Positions 18,428 to 28,079 of a stretch of 64,000 nucleotides of DNA are shown one piece after another. The stretch is from Tabrizicola aquatica (GTDB taxonomy: Bacteria > Pseudomonadota > Alphaproteobacteria > Rhodobacterales > Rhodobacteraceae): positions 1,116,001-1,180,000 of the forward strand of contig NZ_PJON01000001.1 in assembly GCF_002900975.1 (NCBI RefSeq), written 5' to 3'. The position numbers and the translations under genes were made by a program. The notes beneath the pieces were generated by a model, which was given only the letters and a program-made list of their open reading frames with translations, had not been told where the DNA came from and ran no database searches. Position 1 is the first letter of the stretch. Every line of letters begins with the position of its first letter.

Positions 18428-20695
18428 TCAGCCCTCAATCCGCGTCAGGTCGGCGACGCCCGAGCAGACCGCCCGGATGCGGTGGAGGAGGTTCAGCCGG
18501 TTGCGCCGGACGATCTGATTGTCGCTGTTGACCTGGACGGCGGTAAAGAAGGCGTCGATCGGCGCACGCAGGGCGGCCATCGCGGCCATCGCGGTGCCGA
18601 AATCCTCGGCCTGCATCGCGGGGGTGATCGTCGCCTCGGCCTTGTCCAGCGCCGCGAACAGCGCCCGCTCCTCGTCGGTTTCCGCAAACTTGAGGTCCGC
18701 GCCGAACGAGTATTCGACGCCATCCTTCGCCTCGGCCTGAGACAGGATGTTGTTGGCCCGCTTGAAGCCTTGCAACAGGTTCGCCCCGTCCTCGGTCTTC
18801 AGCACCTCTGACAGCGCCGTGGCCCGCTTGACGAGCAGCGTCAGGTCGTCATTCCCCGGCATGGCGAGGCAGGCGTCGATGATGTCGTGCCGGACGCCCT
18901 GGTCCTTGAGGTAGACCTTGAGGCGGTCGTGGAAGAAGGAGAGGAGGTCGGACAGCTTAGCATGTGTCAGCCGCAACTGATCACCACTAAGACCGCCGTA
19001 CCTGGCAAACATTCGATTGCTCCTGTCGCGCAATTCGTCGGGGTGGGTAACAACTACGTCATCACCAAGTTGCTTTTTGACCTGTTCGATGAAGGCTTCC
19101 TTGACCCGTTTGTCTTGTTCAATCTTGGCTTCAAGAGCCGGCAGGGCGGCTCGGTTGGCCGCTTCGTAGTGCAGTTCGATTGAGTTCAAAAGCTGAAGAA
19201 GAAGATCCAGCTTGTAGCCATTCCCCAACACCAACCGGATCACCCCCAGCGCCGCGCGGCGCAAGGCAAACGGGTCCTTCGAGCCCGTCGGCTTCTCGTC
19301 AATCGCCCAGAACCCGGTCAGCGTGTCGATCTTGTCGGCCAGCGCCACGGCGACCGACACTGGCTCCACCGGAACCGAGTCGCTCTCCCCTTTCGGCCGC
19401 CAGTGATCCCGCGCGGCATCCGCCACGGAAGCCTTCTCACCGGCCTCCAGCGCGTAATACCGGCCCATTACACCCTGCAACTCCGGGAACTCGCCGACCA
19501 TGGCGCTGCGCAGGTCCAGTTTCGCCAGCCGCGCCGCGCGTTCGGCGTCATCGGCGTCGGCCCCGACCAAGGGCGCAATCTCGCGCGCCAGGGCGGCGAT
19601 GCGGTCGATCCGGTCGGCCTGCGAGCCAAGCTTGTTGTGGAAGGTGACGGATTTCAGCCCCTCGACCCACTCGCCCATCCCGGCTTTGGCGACCCGCAAG
19701 TCGTTCTCCCAGAAGAACTTCGCGTCCGACAGGCGCGCGGCCAGGACCTTCTGGTTGCCCTTCAGGATCACCTCGCCGCCATCCGCGGCCTCGATGTTCG
19801 CCACGGTGACAAAGCCCTCGATCCGGCCGGTCTTGGGGTTCCGCACCGAAAAGAACTTCTGGTGTTCCTTCATGCTAGTCTGCAGCACCTCGGGCGGCAG
19901 GGCCAGGAACTGGTCGGCAATCCGCCCCATCAGCGGCACCGGCCATTCGACCAGCCCCGCAACCTCGGTCAAAAGGCCGGGGTCCGCGACCACTTCCATC
20001 CCGGCGGCAAAGGCCAGGTTCTGCGCGCCCTGCCAGATCGCGGCCTCGCGTTCGGCGCTGTCCAGGACCACCTTCGCGCGCTTCAGCTTCACCGCATAAT
20101 CGTCAAAGCCCGTAACCGTGAAGCGGCCCATGCCCATGAAGCGGTGGCCCTCGGTCGTGTTGCCGGCCACGATCCCGTCCACCGTCAGAGGCACGACATG
20201 CGCGCCGGTCTCATCCGACAGAAGGCACAGGATCGACTGCAGCGGCCGCACCCAGCGCAAGGAGCCCGCGCCCCAGCGCATCGACTTGGGCCAGGGGAAG
20301 CTGCGGATCACGCCTTCCAGCACCTCGGCCACGATCTCGGCCGCCTGCCGGCCGGGCTTTTCCACGACGGCATAGAAGGTCTCGCCCTTCTTGTCCGCCC
20401 GCCGCTCCAGTTGGTCCAGCGTCAGGCCGGTAGAGCGCAGGAACCCCTCCACCGCCTGTGCGGGGGCCGATACTGAAGGGCCCTTGCGTTCTTCGCGCAC
20501 CGGGCGGCTTTCGCTGGTCAGCCCCTCGACCGACAGCACCAGCCGGCGCGGGGTCGAGAACGCCCCGGCAGAGGCATAGGTCAGCCCGGCCTCGACCAGA
20601 CCGTCGGTCACCAGTTTCTTCAGGTCCTCGCGGGCCTTCGCCTGCATCCGGGCCGGAATTTCCTCGGAGAAAAGTTCGATCAGAAGGTCGGGCAT
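18428..20695 (-). CDS. glyS: Glycyl-tRNA synthetase beta subunit
   Basis: The tRNA-binding subunit of the bacterial alpha2beta2 glycyl-tRNA synthetase, 755 residues, beginning [18 protein letters not shown], the characteristic N-terminus. Typical internal signatures are FSTPRRLVLSV, EVLEGVIRSFPWPKSMRWG, TVDGIVAGNTTEGHR, LVEWPVPLMG and FNKLGSQADR-like (FHNKLGSQADRIDRI). The C-terminal anticodon-binding region includes VQVNSDNQIVRRNRLNLLHRI. Its ATG overlaps by one base the stop of a small membrane-protein gene (TGATG), itself overlapping glyQ, so the three form one translationally coupled unit. Confidence 0.98.
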   Translation of the reverse strand: MPDLLIELFSEEIPARMQAKAREDLKKLVTDGLVEAGLTYASAGAFSTPRRLVLSVEGLTSESRPVREERKGPSVSAPAQAVEGFLRSTGLTLDQLERRADKKGETFYAVVEKPGRQAAEIVAEVLEGVIRSFPWPKSMRWGAGSLRWVRPLQSILCLLSDETGAHVVPLTVDGIVAGNTTEGHRFMGMGRFTVTGFDDYAVKLKRAKVVLDSAEREAAIWQGAQNLAFAAGMEVVADPGLLTEVAGLVEWPVPLMGRIADQFLALPPEVLQTSMKEHQKFFSVRNPKTGRIEGFVTVANIEAADGGEVILKGNQKVLAARLSDAKFFWENDLRVAKAGMGEWVEGLKSVTFHNKLGSQADRIDRIAALAREIAPLVGADADDAERAARLAKLDLRSAMVGEFPELQGVMGRYYALEAGEKASVADAARDHWRPKGESDSVPVEPVSVAVALADKIDTLTGFWAIDEKPTGSKDPFALRRAALGVIRLVLGNGYKLDLLLQLLNSIELHYEAANRAALPALEAKIEQDKRVKEAFIEQVKKQLGDDVVVTHPDELRDRSNRMFARYGGLSGDQLRLTHAKLSDLLSFFHDRLKVYLKDQGVRHDIIDACLAMPGNDDLTLLVKRATALSEVLKTEDGANLLQGFKRANNILSQAEAKDGVEYSFGADLKFAETDEERALFAALDKAEATITPAMQAEDFGTAMAAMAALRAPIDAFFTAVQVNSDNQIVRRNRLNLLHRIRAVCSGVADLTRIEG

Positions 20696-21225
20696 CAGTT
20701 CTGTCCTTCGGGGGGCGGGCAGCCTTCGGGGGCGGGGCGGCCGGCAAAGACCTCGACGCCGCAATTGTTGATCTGGTGCCAGGCATAGCCGCGCCCGTCG
20801 CCGGTCACGGCAACCACGCGGTCGATACCATAGGTGATGTTCGGTTCCGACAGGAAGGCCAGCGCCTCGCCCGTCTCCAAAGCGCGGCCGATGGCGGCGG
20901 CGTCGAAACAGTCAAAGCCCGAGGGCGCGACCAGGGGCTCGGCCCCCTCATAGCCACGGTAGGTCTCGGTCAGCATCGCCAGCGACAGGGGCGTGGTGAA
21001 ACAGGCGCGGAACTTGATCGGAGAGCTGGCGGCGTCGATCCCCTCGACCCCCTCGGCCAGGATCGCCTCGGGCTGGTCGCCGGTCAGCGGGACCAGCCGG
21101 ATTTCCGCGCCGGGGGTGAAGGCCACGGGTTCATAAAAGGCGCGCTCGGCCGTGTACCACAGGAAAGCCCCGCCCAGGGCAGCCGTCAGCACGATGACCC
21201 CCACCGCCATGCGCCCGACATTCAC
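20695..21225 (-). CDS. Membrane-anchored protein encoded between glyQ and glyS
   Basis: A 176-residue protein starting at a GTG that overlaps the glyQ stop (GTGA). One N-terminal membrane helix (about residues 6-26, [19 protein letters not shown]) anchors a periplasmic domain with four Cys ([30 protein letters not shown]) that may pair as disulphides. From memory it matches the uncharacterised DUF6446 family of Rhodobacteraceae. A periplasmic domain has no evident role in tRNA charging, so its place inside the glycyl-tRNA synthetase operon is unexplained; it may simply share expression. Confidence 0.82.
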   Translation of the reverse strand: MNVGRMAVGVIVLTAALGGAFLWYTAERAFYEPVAFTPGAEIRLVPLTGDQPEAILAEGVEGIDAASSPIKFRACFTTPLSLAMLTETYRGYEGAEPLVAPSGFDCFDAAAIGRALETGEALAFLSEPNITYGIDRVVAVTGDGRGYAWHQINNCGVEVFAGRPAPEGCPPPEGQN

Positions 21226-22148
21226 AGATCCGCCCCCGCTTCGGTCTGCCGGAAGGCATCGGCGCATTGCTTCGCCAGGGCGCGCACCCGGCCGATATAG
21301 GCCTGACGTTCGGTGACGCTGATCACGCCCCGCGCGTCCAGAAGGTTGAACAGGTGGCTGGCCTTGATCGTCTGGTCATAGGCCGGGTGCGCCATGATGA
21401 TCCGCTTGCCGGACTTGGGGTCCTGCGGCGCAAAGGCCAGAAGACGCTGGCATTCTGCTTCGGCATCCTTGAAATGCTGGAACAGCATCTCGGTCGTGGC
21501 GCCGTCAAAGTTGTGGCGGCTGTACTCTTCCTCGGTCTGGCGGAAGATGTCGCCATAGGTCAGCGGGATCGGCGCGTCGGGGTCATTGAACGGCATGTCC
21601 ATCACATGGTCCACACCCATCACATACATCGCCAGCCGCTCCAGCCCATAGGTCAGCTCGCCACTGACCGGCTTGCAGTCATGTCCGCCGACCTGCTGGA
21701 AATAGGTGAACTGGCTGACCTCCATCCCGTCGCACCAGACCTCCCAGCCCAGGCCCCAGGCGCCCAGCGTCGGGCTTTCCCAGTCATCCTCGACAAAGCG
21801 GATGTCATGCAGGCCAAGGTCGATGCCGATGGCCGCAAGGCTGCCAAGGTAAAGCTCCTGCAGGTTCGGCGGGCTGGGTTTGATGATGACCTGATACTGG
21901 TAATAGTGCTGCAGGCGGTTCGGGTTCTCGCCATAGCGCCCGTCGGTCGGCCGGCGCGAGGGCTGGACATAGGCCGCCGCCCAGGGCTTCGACCCCAGGG
22001 ACCGCAGCGTGGTCGCCGGGTGGAAGGTGCCCGCCCCCACTTCCATGTCATAGGGCTGCAGAACCGCGCAGCCCTGCTTCGCCCAATAGGTTTGCAGGCG
22101 CAGGATGATCTCCTGGAAACTGCGGGGCGTCGTGGTCTCATGCGGCAT
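21222..22148 (-). CDS. glyQ: Glycyl-tRNA synthetase alpha subunit
   Basis: The catalytic subunit of the alpha2beta2 synthetase, 308 residues, close to the family length. Class II motifs are visible: [31 protein letters not shown] (here in parts: [18 protein letters not shown]), then the [16 protein letters not shown] motif, [15 protein letters not shown] and [19 protein letters not shown]. It charges tRNA-Gly with glycine and ATP together with GlyS. It is the first gene of the coupled glyQ-membrane protein-glyS unit. Confidence 0.98.
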   Translation of the reverse strand: MPHETTTPRSFQEIILRLQTYWAKQGCAVLQPYDMEVGAGTFHPATTLRSLGSKPWAAAYVQPSRRPTDGRYGENPNRLQHYYQYQVIIKPSPPNLQELYLGSLAAIGIDLGLHDIRFVEDDWESPTLGAWGLGWEVWCDGMEVSQFTYFQQVGGHDCKPVSGELTYGLERLAMYVMGVDHVMDMPFNDPDAPIPLTYGDIFRQTEEEYSRHNFDGATTEMLFQHFKDAEAECQRLLAFAPQDPKSGKRIIMAHPAYDQTIKASHLFNLLDARGVISVTERQAYIGRVRALAKQCADAFRQTEAGADL

Positions 22149-22334
22149 GGCGCACCTTCAGGACAGGGCGTGGCAGGGTCGCGCCTTCCCTATCCATTGG
22201 CCCGGCAAGGGTCAATTCCCGGATTGGCCGCACCGCCTGCGGGATTGTGACCGGCGGGCTGCCGGTTATGGCTTGCCGCGGCGGTCCCGTCCACTAATGT
22301 CGGCGCGATTGTGAAACCCTGTCCGGGACGCCCT

Positions 22335-24101
22335 ATGTTCAGACCTATTGCCCTGTTTGCCCTGCTTCTGTCGGCTCTTGCCCTGTGGGCGGCGCCCCAC
22401 CCCGCAGCCGCGCAGGACGGCACCGTCTGGATCCAGATCGAGGCGCAACCCACCCTGGCCGAGGCCGAGGAACGCGCCCGCGCCTATGCCGAACTGTTTC
22501 CCGAAACGGCCGGGTTCCAGCTTCGCTCGGGCTGGTATGGCATCGTCCTTGGCCCCTTCCCGGAAACGGAGGCCCGCCAGCGCATGACCCGGCTGGCGCG
22601 TGACGGGATGATCCCGGCTGACAGCTTCATCGCCTTCACCCGCAACCTGGGACAGCCGTTCTGGCCCCCCGCCGGCAGCCCCGCCGTGGTTCCCGTGCCC
22701 GAGACCGAGGCCGCCCCCGAACCCGACACGACCGAACCCGACACGACCGAACCCGCCCTCGCCGACCTGCCGGATGAAACCCGGGCCGAGGCGCGCGACA
22801 GCGAAGCACTTCTGTCCGAGGACCAGCGCAAGGAATTGCAGACCGCGCTGCAATGGTTCGGCTTCTACGACGGCGGCATCGACGGCGCCTATGGCCCCGG
22901 CACCCGCAACTCCATGTCCGCCTGGCAAGAGGCGCAAGGGGTTGAGGCCACCGGCATCCTGACCACCCGCCAGCGCCGCGCCCTTCTGGACGCCTGGCGC
23001 GGCGAGACCGCCGCCTTCGGCTTTGCCGAACTGGTCGAGGAGGAGGCCGGGATCACCCTGACCCTGCCGCTGGGCCTGGTGGAATTCGACCATTACGAGC
23101 CGCCCTTCGTGCATTTCCGGTCGAAAACCGGCACCGGCCCGCAGATCGTGCTGATCTCGCAACCCGGCGACCAGGCGGCGCTGTATGGGCTTTATGACAT
23201 CCTGCAAACGCTGGAATCCGTCCCCCTGACCGGCCCGCGCGATCGGACCGAGGGCGGCTTTCGCATCCGCGGCACCTCGGACAAGTATGACACCACCGTC
23301 TATGCGGAACTGACGGGCGGGCTGATCAAGGGCTGGATGTACATCTCCTCGCCGGGGAACGAGGCGCGCGATGCCCGGATCATCCGCACGATCGAATCCA
23401 GCTTCGCCCCCCGCGACGACAAGGCGCTGGACCCCGGCATGGTCGCCATGTCGGCCGAGACGAAGGCCGGCCTCCTCTCGGGGCTAGAGGTGCGCAAGCC
23501 CCGGTTCAGCCGCTCGGGCCTGTTCGTCGATGCCAGCGGCGCGGTGCTGACCACGGCCGAGGCGGTGCAGGGCTGCGCCCGCGTCACCATCGACCGCACG
23601 ACCGAGGCGACGGTGACCCTGACCGATGCCGCCACGGGCCTGGCCTTGCTGAAACCCGCAGCCGCCCTTTCGCCCCGCGCTGTGGCCGAATTCCAGCTTG
23701 CCCCCGAACGCACCGGGACCGAGGTGATGGTTGCCGGCTACCCCTATGAGGACCGCCTGCCCGCCCCGGTGATGACCTTCGGCACCCTGGAAGAGGTGAC
23801 CGGCCTGAACGGCGAACCCGGCGTGAAGCGGTTGGCCGTGGCCACCCTGCCCGGCGATGCCGGCGGGCCGGTGCTGGATGCCACCGGCGCGGTGATCGGG
23901 ATGCTGCTGCCTCGCCCGACCGATGCGACCCGGCAACTGCCCGAGGGCGTCCACTTCGCCGCCGCCGGGGCCGAGATCGCGCGTCTTCTGACCGGCTCGG
24001 GCCTGACCCCGCTGCAAGCCGAACGCCGCGCGGCGCTGCCGCCGTCGGACCTGTCGGCGGCGGGTCTGGGGATGACGGCGCTGGTCTCCTGCTGGGACTA
24101 G
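22335..24101 (+). CDS. Exported SPOR-like / peptidoglycan-binding protein with inactive trypsin-like domain
   Basis: A 588-residue exported protein. A signal peptide (1-26, ending AAAQ) is followed by a SPOR-like repeat domain (about 30-105), an acidic Thr/Pro linker with a repeated DTTEPDTTEP phrase, a peptidoglycan-binding type 1 domain (about 158-222, with FYDGGIDGAYGPGTRNSM), an unassigned region (225-365) and a C-terminal chymotrypsin-like fold (390-560). In that last domain all three catalytic positions look lost: LTAAH is LTTAEAV, the DLALLK aspartate is Gly (GLALLKP), and GDSGGP is GDAGGPV. It is therefore probably a binding or scaffold protein at the cell wall. Confidence 0.85.
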   Translation: MFRPIALFALLLSALALWAAPHPAAAQDGTVWIQIEAQPTLAEAEERARAYAELFPETAGFQLRSGWYGIVLGPFPETEARQRMTRLARDGMIPADSFIAFTRNLGQPFWPPAGSPAVVPVPETEAAPEPDTTEPDTTEPALADLPDETRAEARDSEALLSEDQRKELQTALQWFGFYDGGIDGAYGPGTRNSMSAWQEAQGVEATGILTTRQRRALLDAWRGETAAFGFAELVEEEAGITLTLPLGLVEFDHYEPPFVHFRSKTGTGPQIVLISQPGDQAALYGLYDILQTLESVPLTGPRDRTEGGFRIRGTSDKYDTTVYAELTGGLIKGWMYISSPGNEARDARIIRTIESSFAPRDDKALDPGMVAMSAETKAGLLSGLEVRKPRFSRSGLFVDASGAVLTTAEAVQGCARVTIDRTTEATVTLTDAATGLALLKPAAALSPRAVAEFQLAPERTGTEVMVAGYPYEDRLPAPVMTFGTLEEVTGLNGEPGVKRLAVATLPGDAGGPVLDATGAVIGMLLPRPTDATRQLPEGVHFAAAGAEIARLLTGSGLTPLQAERRAALPPSDLSAAGLGMTALVSCWD

Positions 24102-25546
24102 CGCCGCCAGAAGCTGGGCAACACCATCACCAGGATCGCCAGCAGGCCCAGACGCCCAAGGATCATGCACAGCGCCATGATCGCAATGGCGCCGGGTGGA
24201 AAGTCGATGAAGGTCCCGGTCCGCTCGACCAGCGGGCCGAAGCCGTAGCCGACATTGCCCAGCGTCGTCCAGACCGCGAACAGCGCCGAGACCGAGTCCA
24301 CGCCCAGCAACGTGATCGACACGGTGAAGATGCCCAGCAGCAGCACGAAGCTGGACACGAACAGGATCAGCGCGTTCAGCACATCTTCTTCCACCGCCCG
24401 CCCTTCATAGCGGATCGGGTCCACCGCCGAGGGGTTGGCGATCCGCCGGATCTCGCGTTTCAGGACGGCGATGACCAGTTGCACGCGAAAGACCGACAGC
24501 CCCGCCGCCGATGATCCAGAACAGGCCCCGATCACGCCGATCACGAAGGCCACGACCAGCATGAACCCGCCCCAGGTCGGGAAACTGCCCGAGAAGAACC
24601 CGGTCGAGGACATGATCGAACTCAGGTTGAACAGCGCCTGGCGGAAGGTCGGCTCCAGCGACGATCCCGTGGTCCACATCTGCCACACCGTGACCGAGAC
24701 CACGGCATAGGCCAGCCAGCGCAGATAGGCGCGCAGCTGGCTATCCTGCCACAGCGGCCCCGCCTGGCCATTCACCAACTGCACATAGCGGATATAGGGC
24801 AGACTGCCGAGGACCATGAACAGCGCGCCGAAATACTCGCCCGCGCCGCTGTATTTCTCAAAGGACACATCCGCCGGAAAGAAGCCCCCTGTGGCGATGG
24901 TGGCAAAACCGCCGACCACCGCGTCAAGCGCGCTCATGCCGATGGCGGAATAGACCGCGATGCAGATCACCGTCAGCCCGACATAGATCACCAGCAGTTG
25001 CCGCGCGATGTCGGTGGCGCGCGGCAGGGCCTTGCCAAAGGTGTCAAAGCCTTCGGTGCGGAAGAACTGCATCCCGCCGACCCGCATCAACGGCAGAAAG
25101 ATCATCGCGATGAAGGCGATCCCCAGCCCGCCCAGCCAGTTCAGCATCCCGCGCCACAGGTTCATCCCCGCCGGCAGTTCCTCCAGCCCATAGATGACCG
25201 TGGCCCCGGTGGTGGTGATCCCCGAGACGCCCTCGAAATAGGCGTACAGAAGCGACAGGCCGGGCGCGCCGATCCAGAAGGGCAAGGCGCCGAAGAACGG
25301 GACCAGGAACCAGATCCCTGCGGTCAGCAGATAGGCCTGCCGCGTGTCCAGCGCCCGCCCCAGCGCATTGCCGGTGGACAGGGTCAAGGCCCCGCCCACC
25401 ACGCCGGTCAGCGCGGCAGATTGCAGAAAGGCGATGCCATTCTCCAGCCCCGCGCGCCAATCGATGATGGCCGGGGCCAGCATCAGGATCGCCAGGACGA
25501 TCAGGATGCGGCCAATGACATAGGCGACGGGGCGGAGGTCAACCAT
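24098..25546 (-). CDS. trkH: TrkH-family potassium uptake protein
   Basis: A 482-residue inner-membrane K+ transporter subunit, with about ten helices and the four membrane-pore-membrane repeats of the Trk/Ktr/HKT superfamily. Filter-loop segments include GVSGITTTGATVIYGLEELP, FATIATGGFFPADVSF, LSSIMSSTGFFSGSF and ALFAVWTTLGNVGYGFGP. It normally works with the NAD-binding protein TrkA, which is not encoded nearby. It converges on the previous gene with overlapping stop codons. Confidence 0.95.
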   Translation of the reverse strand: MVDLRPVAYVIGRILIVLAILMLAPAIIDWRAGLENGIAFLQSAALTGVVGGALTLSTGNALGRALDTRQAYLLTAGIWFLVPFFGALPFWIGAPGLSLLYAYFEGVSGITTTGATVIYGLEELPAGMNLWRGMLNWLGGLGIAFIAMIFLPLMRVGGMQFFRTEGFDTFGKALPRATDIARQLLVIYVGLTVICIAVYSAIGMSALDAVVGGFATIATGGFFPADVSFEKYSGAGEYFGALFMVLGSLPYIRYVQLVNGQAGPLWQDSQLRAYLRWLAYAVVSVTVWQMWTTGSSLEPTFRQALFNLSSIMSSTGFFSGSFPTWGGFMLVVAFVIGVIGACSGSSAAGLSVFRVQLVIAVLKREIRRIANPSAVDPIRYEGRAVEEDVLNALILFVSSFVLLLGIFTVSITLLGVDSVSALFAVWTTLGNVGYGFGPLVERTGTFIDFPPGAIAIMALCMILGRLGLLAILVMVLPSFWRR

Positions 25547-25580
25547 GATGGCGCATGGCTACGCGGCCCTGCGCCGCTGG

Positions 25581-26666
25581 TCAACCGGCGTGGATCAATC
25601 CCTGGAACAGACGCGGGTCCAGGCTTTCGGCCGCGAAGGTCGCGCCTTCGGTCAGCAGGCTGATCGCGTCGTGGCTGTGCAAGGACTCCTGATGGCTGGC
25701 AATCACCCGGAAATCCCCGATCCGCGCGTCGCGCCGCAACGCCTCGCAGAAGAGGCGCGCCGCATCCTCGACGAAGATCGGGTTCGCCGCGTTCAGTTCC
25801 GCAAAGGCCTGCTCATCCTCGCGCTTCACCATCACCTGGGTCTCGGTCACCACCGCGCCACGCGCCAGGTCCACCAGATCCTCGATCCACATCTCGCCCG
25901 TCAGTTCCACCGACAGCCGCGCGACCGAGCGCTGCGAGTGCGGCGTCGCCAACTGACCCCGCACCGAGCGCGCATGTTCCGACAGTTCCAGGCTGCACGG
26001 GCAGGTCGAGGAATAGACATAGTCCAGATGCACGATCCGCTTGCGGACCCCGGCCACCTCGACCAGTTCCAGCGCGATGTCGTAATACTGCCAGCCCGAC
26101 AGGCCCGACCGCAGCGAGGTCATCTGCATCGGGAAGGACGCCCGCATCTGGATGCGCGCATCGAACGACCCAAGGTCGCGCATGTAGTCGTCCAGCGCCG
26201 CCTCGATCACGCCAAAGGAAAATTCTTTCTCTGCATGGGCATAGAACGACCGCATGATGCGGCTCATGTTGATGCCCTTCTTTTCAGCCTCCAGGCTGAC
26301 GGTGCCGGTCACGCTGGTCTCCAGCACCAGCGCGCCGCCGTCACGGGTGGCAAAGCGGATCGGCAGGCGGAAGTTCGAGATGCCGACATGCTGAATACGC
26401 GCCTTGGCGCCCCGGATCAGGCTGGACGGCCCATTCTGCAAGTCGGGCATGCTGTCGCGATAGGCCGCATCGGGCCGAAAGCCCTGCGGATAGTCGCGCG
26501 ACAGGGCAGGATAGCCCTGCCCGGGCAAAAGATAGCCCAGCGCGGAATCCAGCCGTGCGATTTCGTCGTCCGAGGACTTGCCCGCCCACTGCCGCAGCAC
26601 GGCCAGCGCCGCCTCTGCCTCTTCGCGCGAGGGGATGCGGTCGAAATCGGGGGTATGGATGTTCAT
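25581..26666 (-). CDS. folE2: GTP cyclohydrolase I type B (FolE2)
   Basis: Converts GTP to dihydroneopterin triphosphate, the first step of folate synthesis, using a metal-flexible tunnelling fold different from classical FolE. The 361-residue protein shows the FolE2 signatures: SNFRLPIRFATRDGG, KKGINMSRIMRSFYAH, and the metal-site Cys in YSSTCPCSLELSEHARS followed by TPHSQRSVARLSVE. With folB and folP at 13-15 kb, most of the early folate pathway lies in this window. FolE2 genes in other bacteria are often induced by zinc starvation; I see no clear Zur box. Confidence 0.95.
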   Translation of the reverse strand: MNIHTPDFDRIPSREEAEAALAVLRQWAGKSSDDEIARLDSALGYLLPGQGYPALSRDYPQGFRPDAAYRDSMPDLQNGPSSLIRGAKARIQHVGISNFRLPIRFATRDGGALVLETSVTGTVSLEAEKKGINMSRIMRSFYAHAEKEFSFGVIEAALDDYMRDLGSFDARIQMRASFPMQMTSLRSGLSGWQYYDIALELVEVAGVRKRIVHLDYVYSSTCPCSLELSEHARSVRGQLATPHSQRSVARLSVELTGEMWIEDLVDLARGAVVTETQVMVKREDEQAFAELNAANPIFVEDAARLFCEALRRDARIGDFRVIASHQESLHSHDAISLLTEGATFAAESLDPRLFQGLIHAG

Positions 26667-26817
26667 CGGGCGGTCCTTTCGGTTCAGGCGGCCGGTTGGC
26701 CACCATCAATTTCCGGAATGTTCTACGCAGGAACTCCGCCGCCGGATCACCCTGGTCCGGGGCAGGTCCCCATCAGATAGGCATTTTGCCGCAGGACACA
26801 AGCGGTCTTTGCGACAC

Positions 26818-27999
26818 TCATGCCACCGAAAGCGCCTGCGCCAGATCCGCGACCAGATCGCCCGCATCCTCCAGCCCCAAAGAAAGCCGGATCAGACCCG
26901 GCGTGATCCCCAGCGCGTCCTTCTGGTCCTGCGGCAGGCGCTGGTGCGTCGTCGTGGCCGGATGCGTCGCGATGGTCTTGGCATCGCCCAGGTTGTTCGA
27001 GATCTTGGCGATCTCCAGCGCGTTCATGAAGCGGAAGGCCGCGTCCTTGCCGCCCGCGATCTCGAACGTGACCAGCGTCCCGCCCGAGCCCATCTGCGCC
27101 ATCGCCAGCGCGTGCTGCGGGTGGCTTTCCAGGCCCGGATAGATCACCTTCGTCACCTTGCCATGCCCTTCCAGCGCGCGGGCGACCTGCAACGCGGTGT
27201 CCGCCATCGCCCGGCACCGCAGGTCCAGCGTCGCCATGCCGTTCAAGTGCATCCAGGCGGTAAACGGGCTCATGCTGCCGCCGGTATGCTTCATGTAGGG
27301 TTCCAGCACCTTGCGCACGAAGGCGGTCGTGCCGCAAACCACGCCCCCCAGCGCCCGGCCCTGCCCGTCGATGTGCTTGGTCGTGGAATAGACCACCACA
27401 TCCGCCCCCTGCTCGACCGCGCGGGAAAAGATCGGCGTTGCAAAGACGTTGTCGCAGATGACCAGCGCACCCGCCGCATGGGCGATCTCGGACACGCCGC
27501 GGATATCCACCAACTCCAGCGTCGGGTTCGACATCGACTCGAAGAACACCGCCTTGGTGCCGGGCGTGACCGCTGCGCGCCATTGGTCCAGGTCCGCGCC
27601 ATCGACGAAGGTCACCTTGACGCCAAAGCGCCCCAGCACCTCTTCCAGGACATAGAGGCAGGACCCGAACAGCGCGCGGGCGCTGACCACATGGTCGCCG
27701 GCCCGCAGACAGGCCATCAGCGCGCCCGAGACCGCCGCCATGCCGCTGGCGGTGGCAAAGGCATCCTCGGTCCCCTCCAGCGCGGCGATGCGCTCTTCGA
27801 ACATCCGGGTCGTGGGGTTGCCGTAGCGGGCATAGATGAACTCGTCCTCGCCCGCCTTGACGAACCGCGCTTCGGCCGCCTCGGCGGTCGGGTAGACGAA
27901 GCCCTGCGTCAGGAAGATCGCTTCGGCCATCTCACCATACTGGCTGCGGCGGCTGCCTTCATGCACCAGGCTTGTGCGGGTCTTCCAGTCCTTCGTCAT
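26818..27999 (-). CDS. metZ: O-succinylhomoserine sulfhydrylase
   Basis: A 393-residue Cys/Met-metabolism PLP enzyme that makes homocysteine directly from O-succinylhomoserine and sulfide. The PLP lysine lies in VVYSTTKHIDGQGRALGG; other signatures are YARYGNPTTRMFEERIA, ATASGMAAVSGALMA and the C-terminal GLIRLSLGLEDAGDL. The ATG at 27999 is chosen from the usual N-terminus (KDWKTRTSLVHEG). Its leader carries a SAM-II riboswitch followed by a terminator, so methionine synthesis is shut off when S-adenosylmethionine is plentiful. Acetyl- versus succinyl-homoserine preference is inferred. Confidence 0.95.
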   Translation of the reverse strand: MTKDWKTRTSLVHEGSRRSQYGEMAEAIFLTQGFVYPTAEAAEARFVKAGEDEFIYARYGNPTTRMFEERIAALEGTEDAFATASGMAAVSGALMACLRAGDHVVSARALFGSCLYVLEEVLGRFGVKVTFVDGADLDQWRAAVTPGTKAVFFESMSNPTLELVDIRGVSEIAHAAGALVICDNVFATPIFSRAVEQGADVVVYSTTKHIDGQGRALGGVVCGTTAFVRKVLEPYMKHTGGSMSPFTAWMHLNGMATLDLRCRAMADTALQVARALEGHGKVTKVIYPGLESHPQHALAMAQMGSGGTLVTFEIAGGKDAAFRFMNALEIAKISNNLGDAKTIATHPATTTHQRLPQDQKDALGITPGLIRLSLGLEDAGDLVADLAQALSVA

Positions 28000-28031
28000 C
28001 GTGTGATCTTCCCCAGCATGGCCCCCGGCCA

Positions 28032-28063
28032 AGAAAAAACCCCGGAACCGAAAGGTGCCGGGG
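28032..28063 (-). terminator. Leader terminator (attenuator) ahead of metZ
   Basis: Read on the minus strand: CCCCGGCACC, a TTTC loop, GGTTCCGGGG (one internal mismatch), then TTTTTT. It lies between the SAM-II aptamer and the metZ start, where it can stop transcription. Confidence 0.88.
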
Positions 28064-28079
28064 CCGATGCCCTTCACCT

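Noticed and set aside
15778-18531. Very long open frame (over 900 codons) on the plus strand, opposite the PPDK-like gene
   Set aside because: High GC removes stop codons from antisense frames. Composition is Arg/His/Gln/Gly-rich with no domain, while the opposite strand gives a clean PPDK-like protein.
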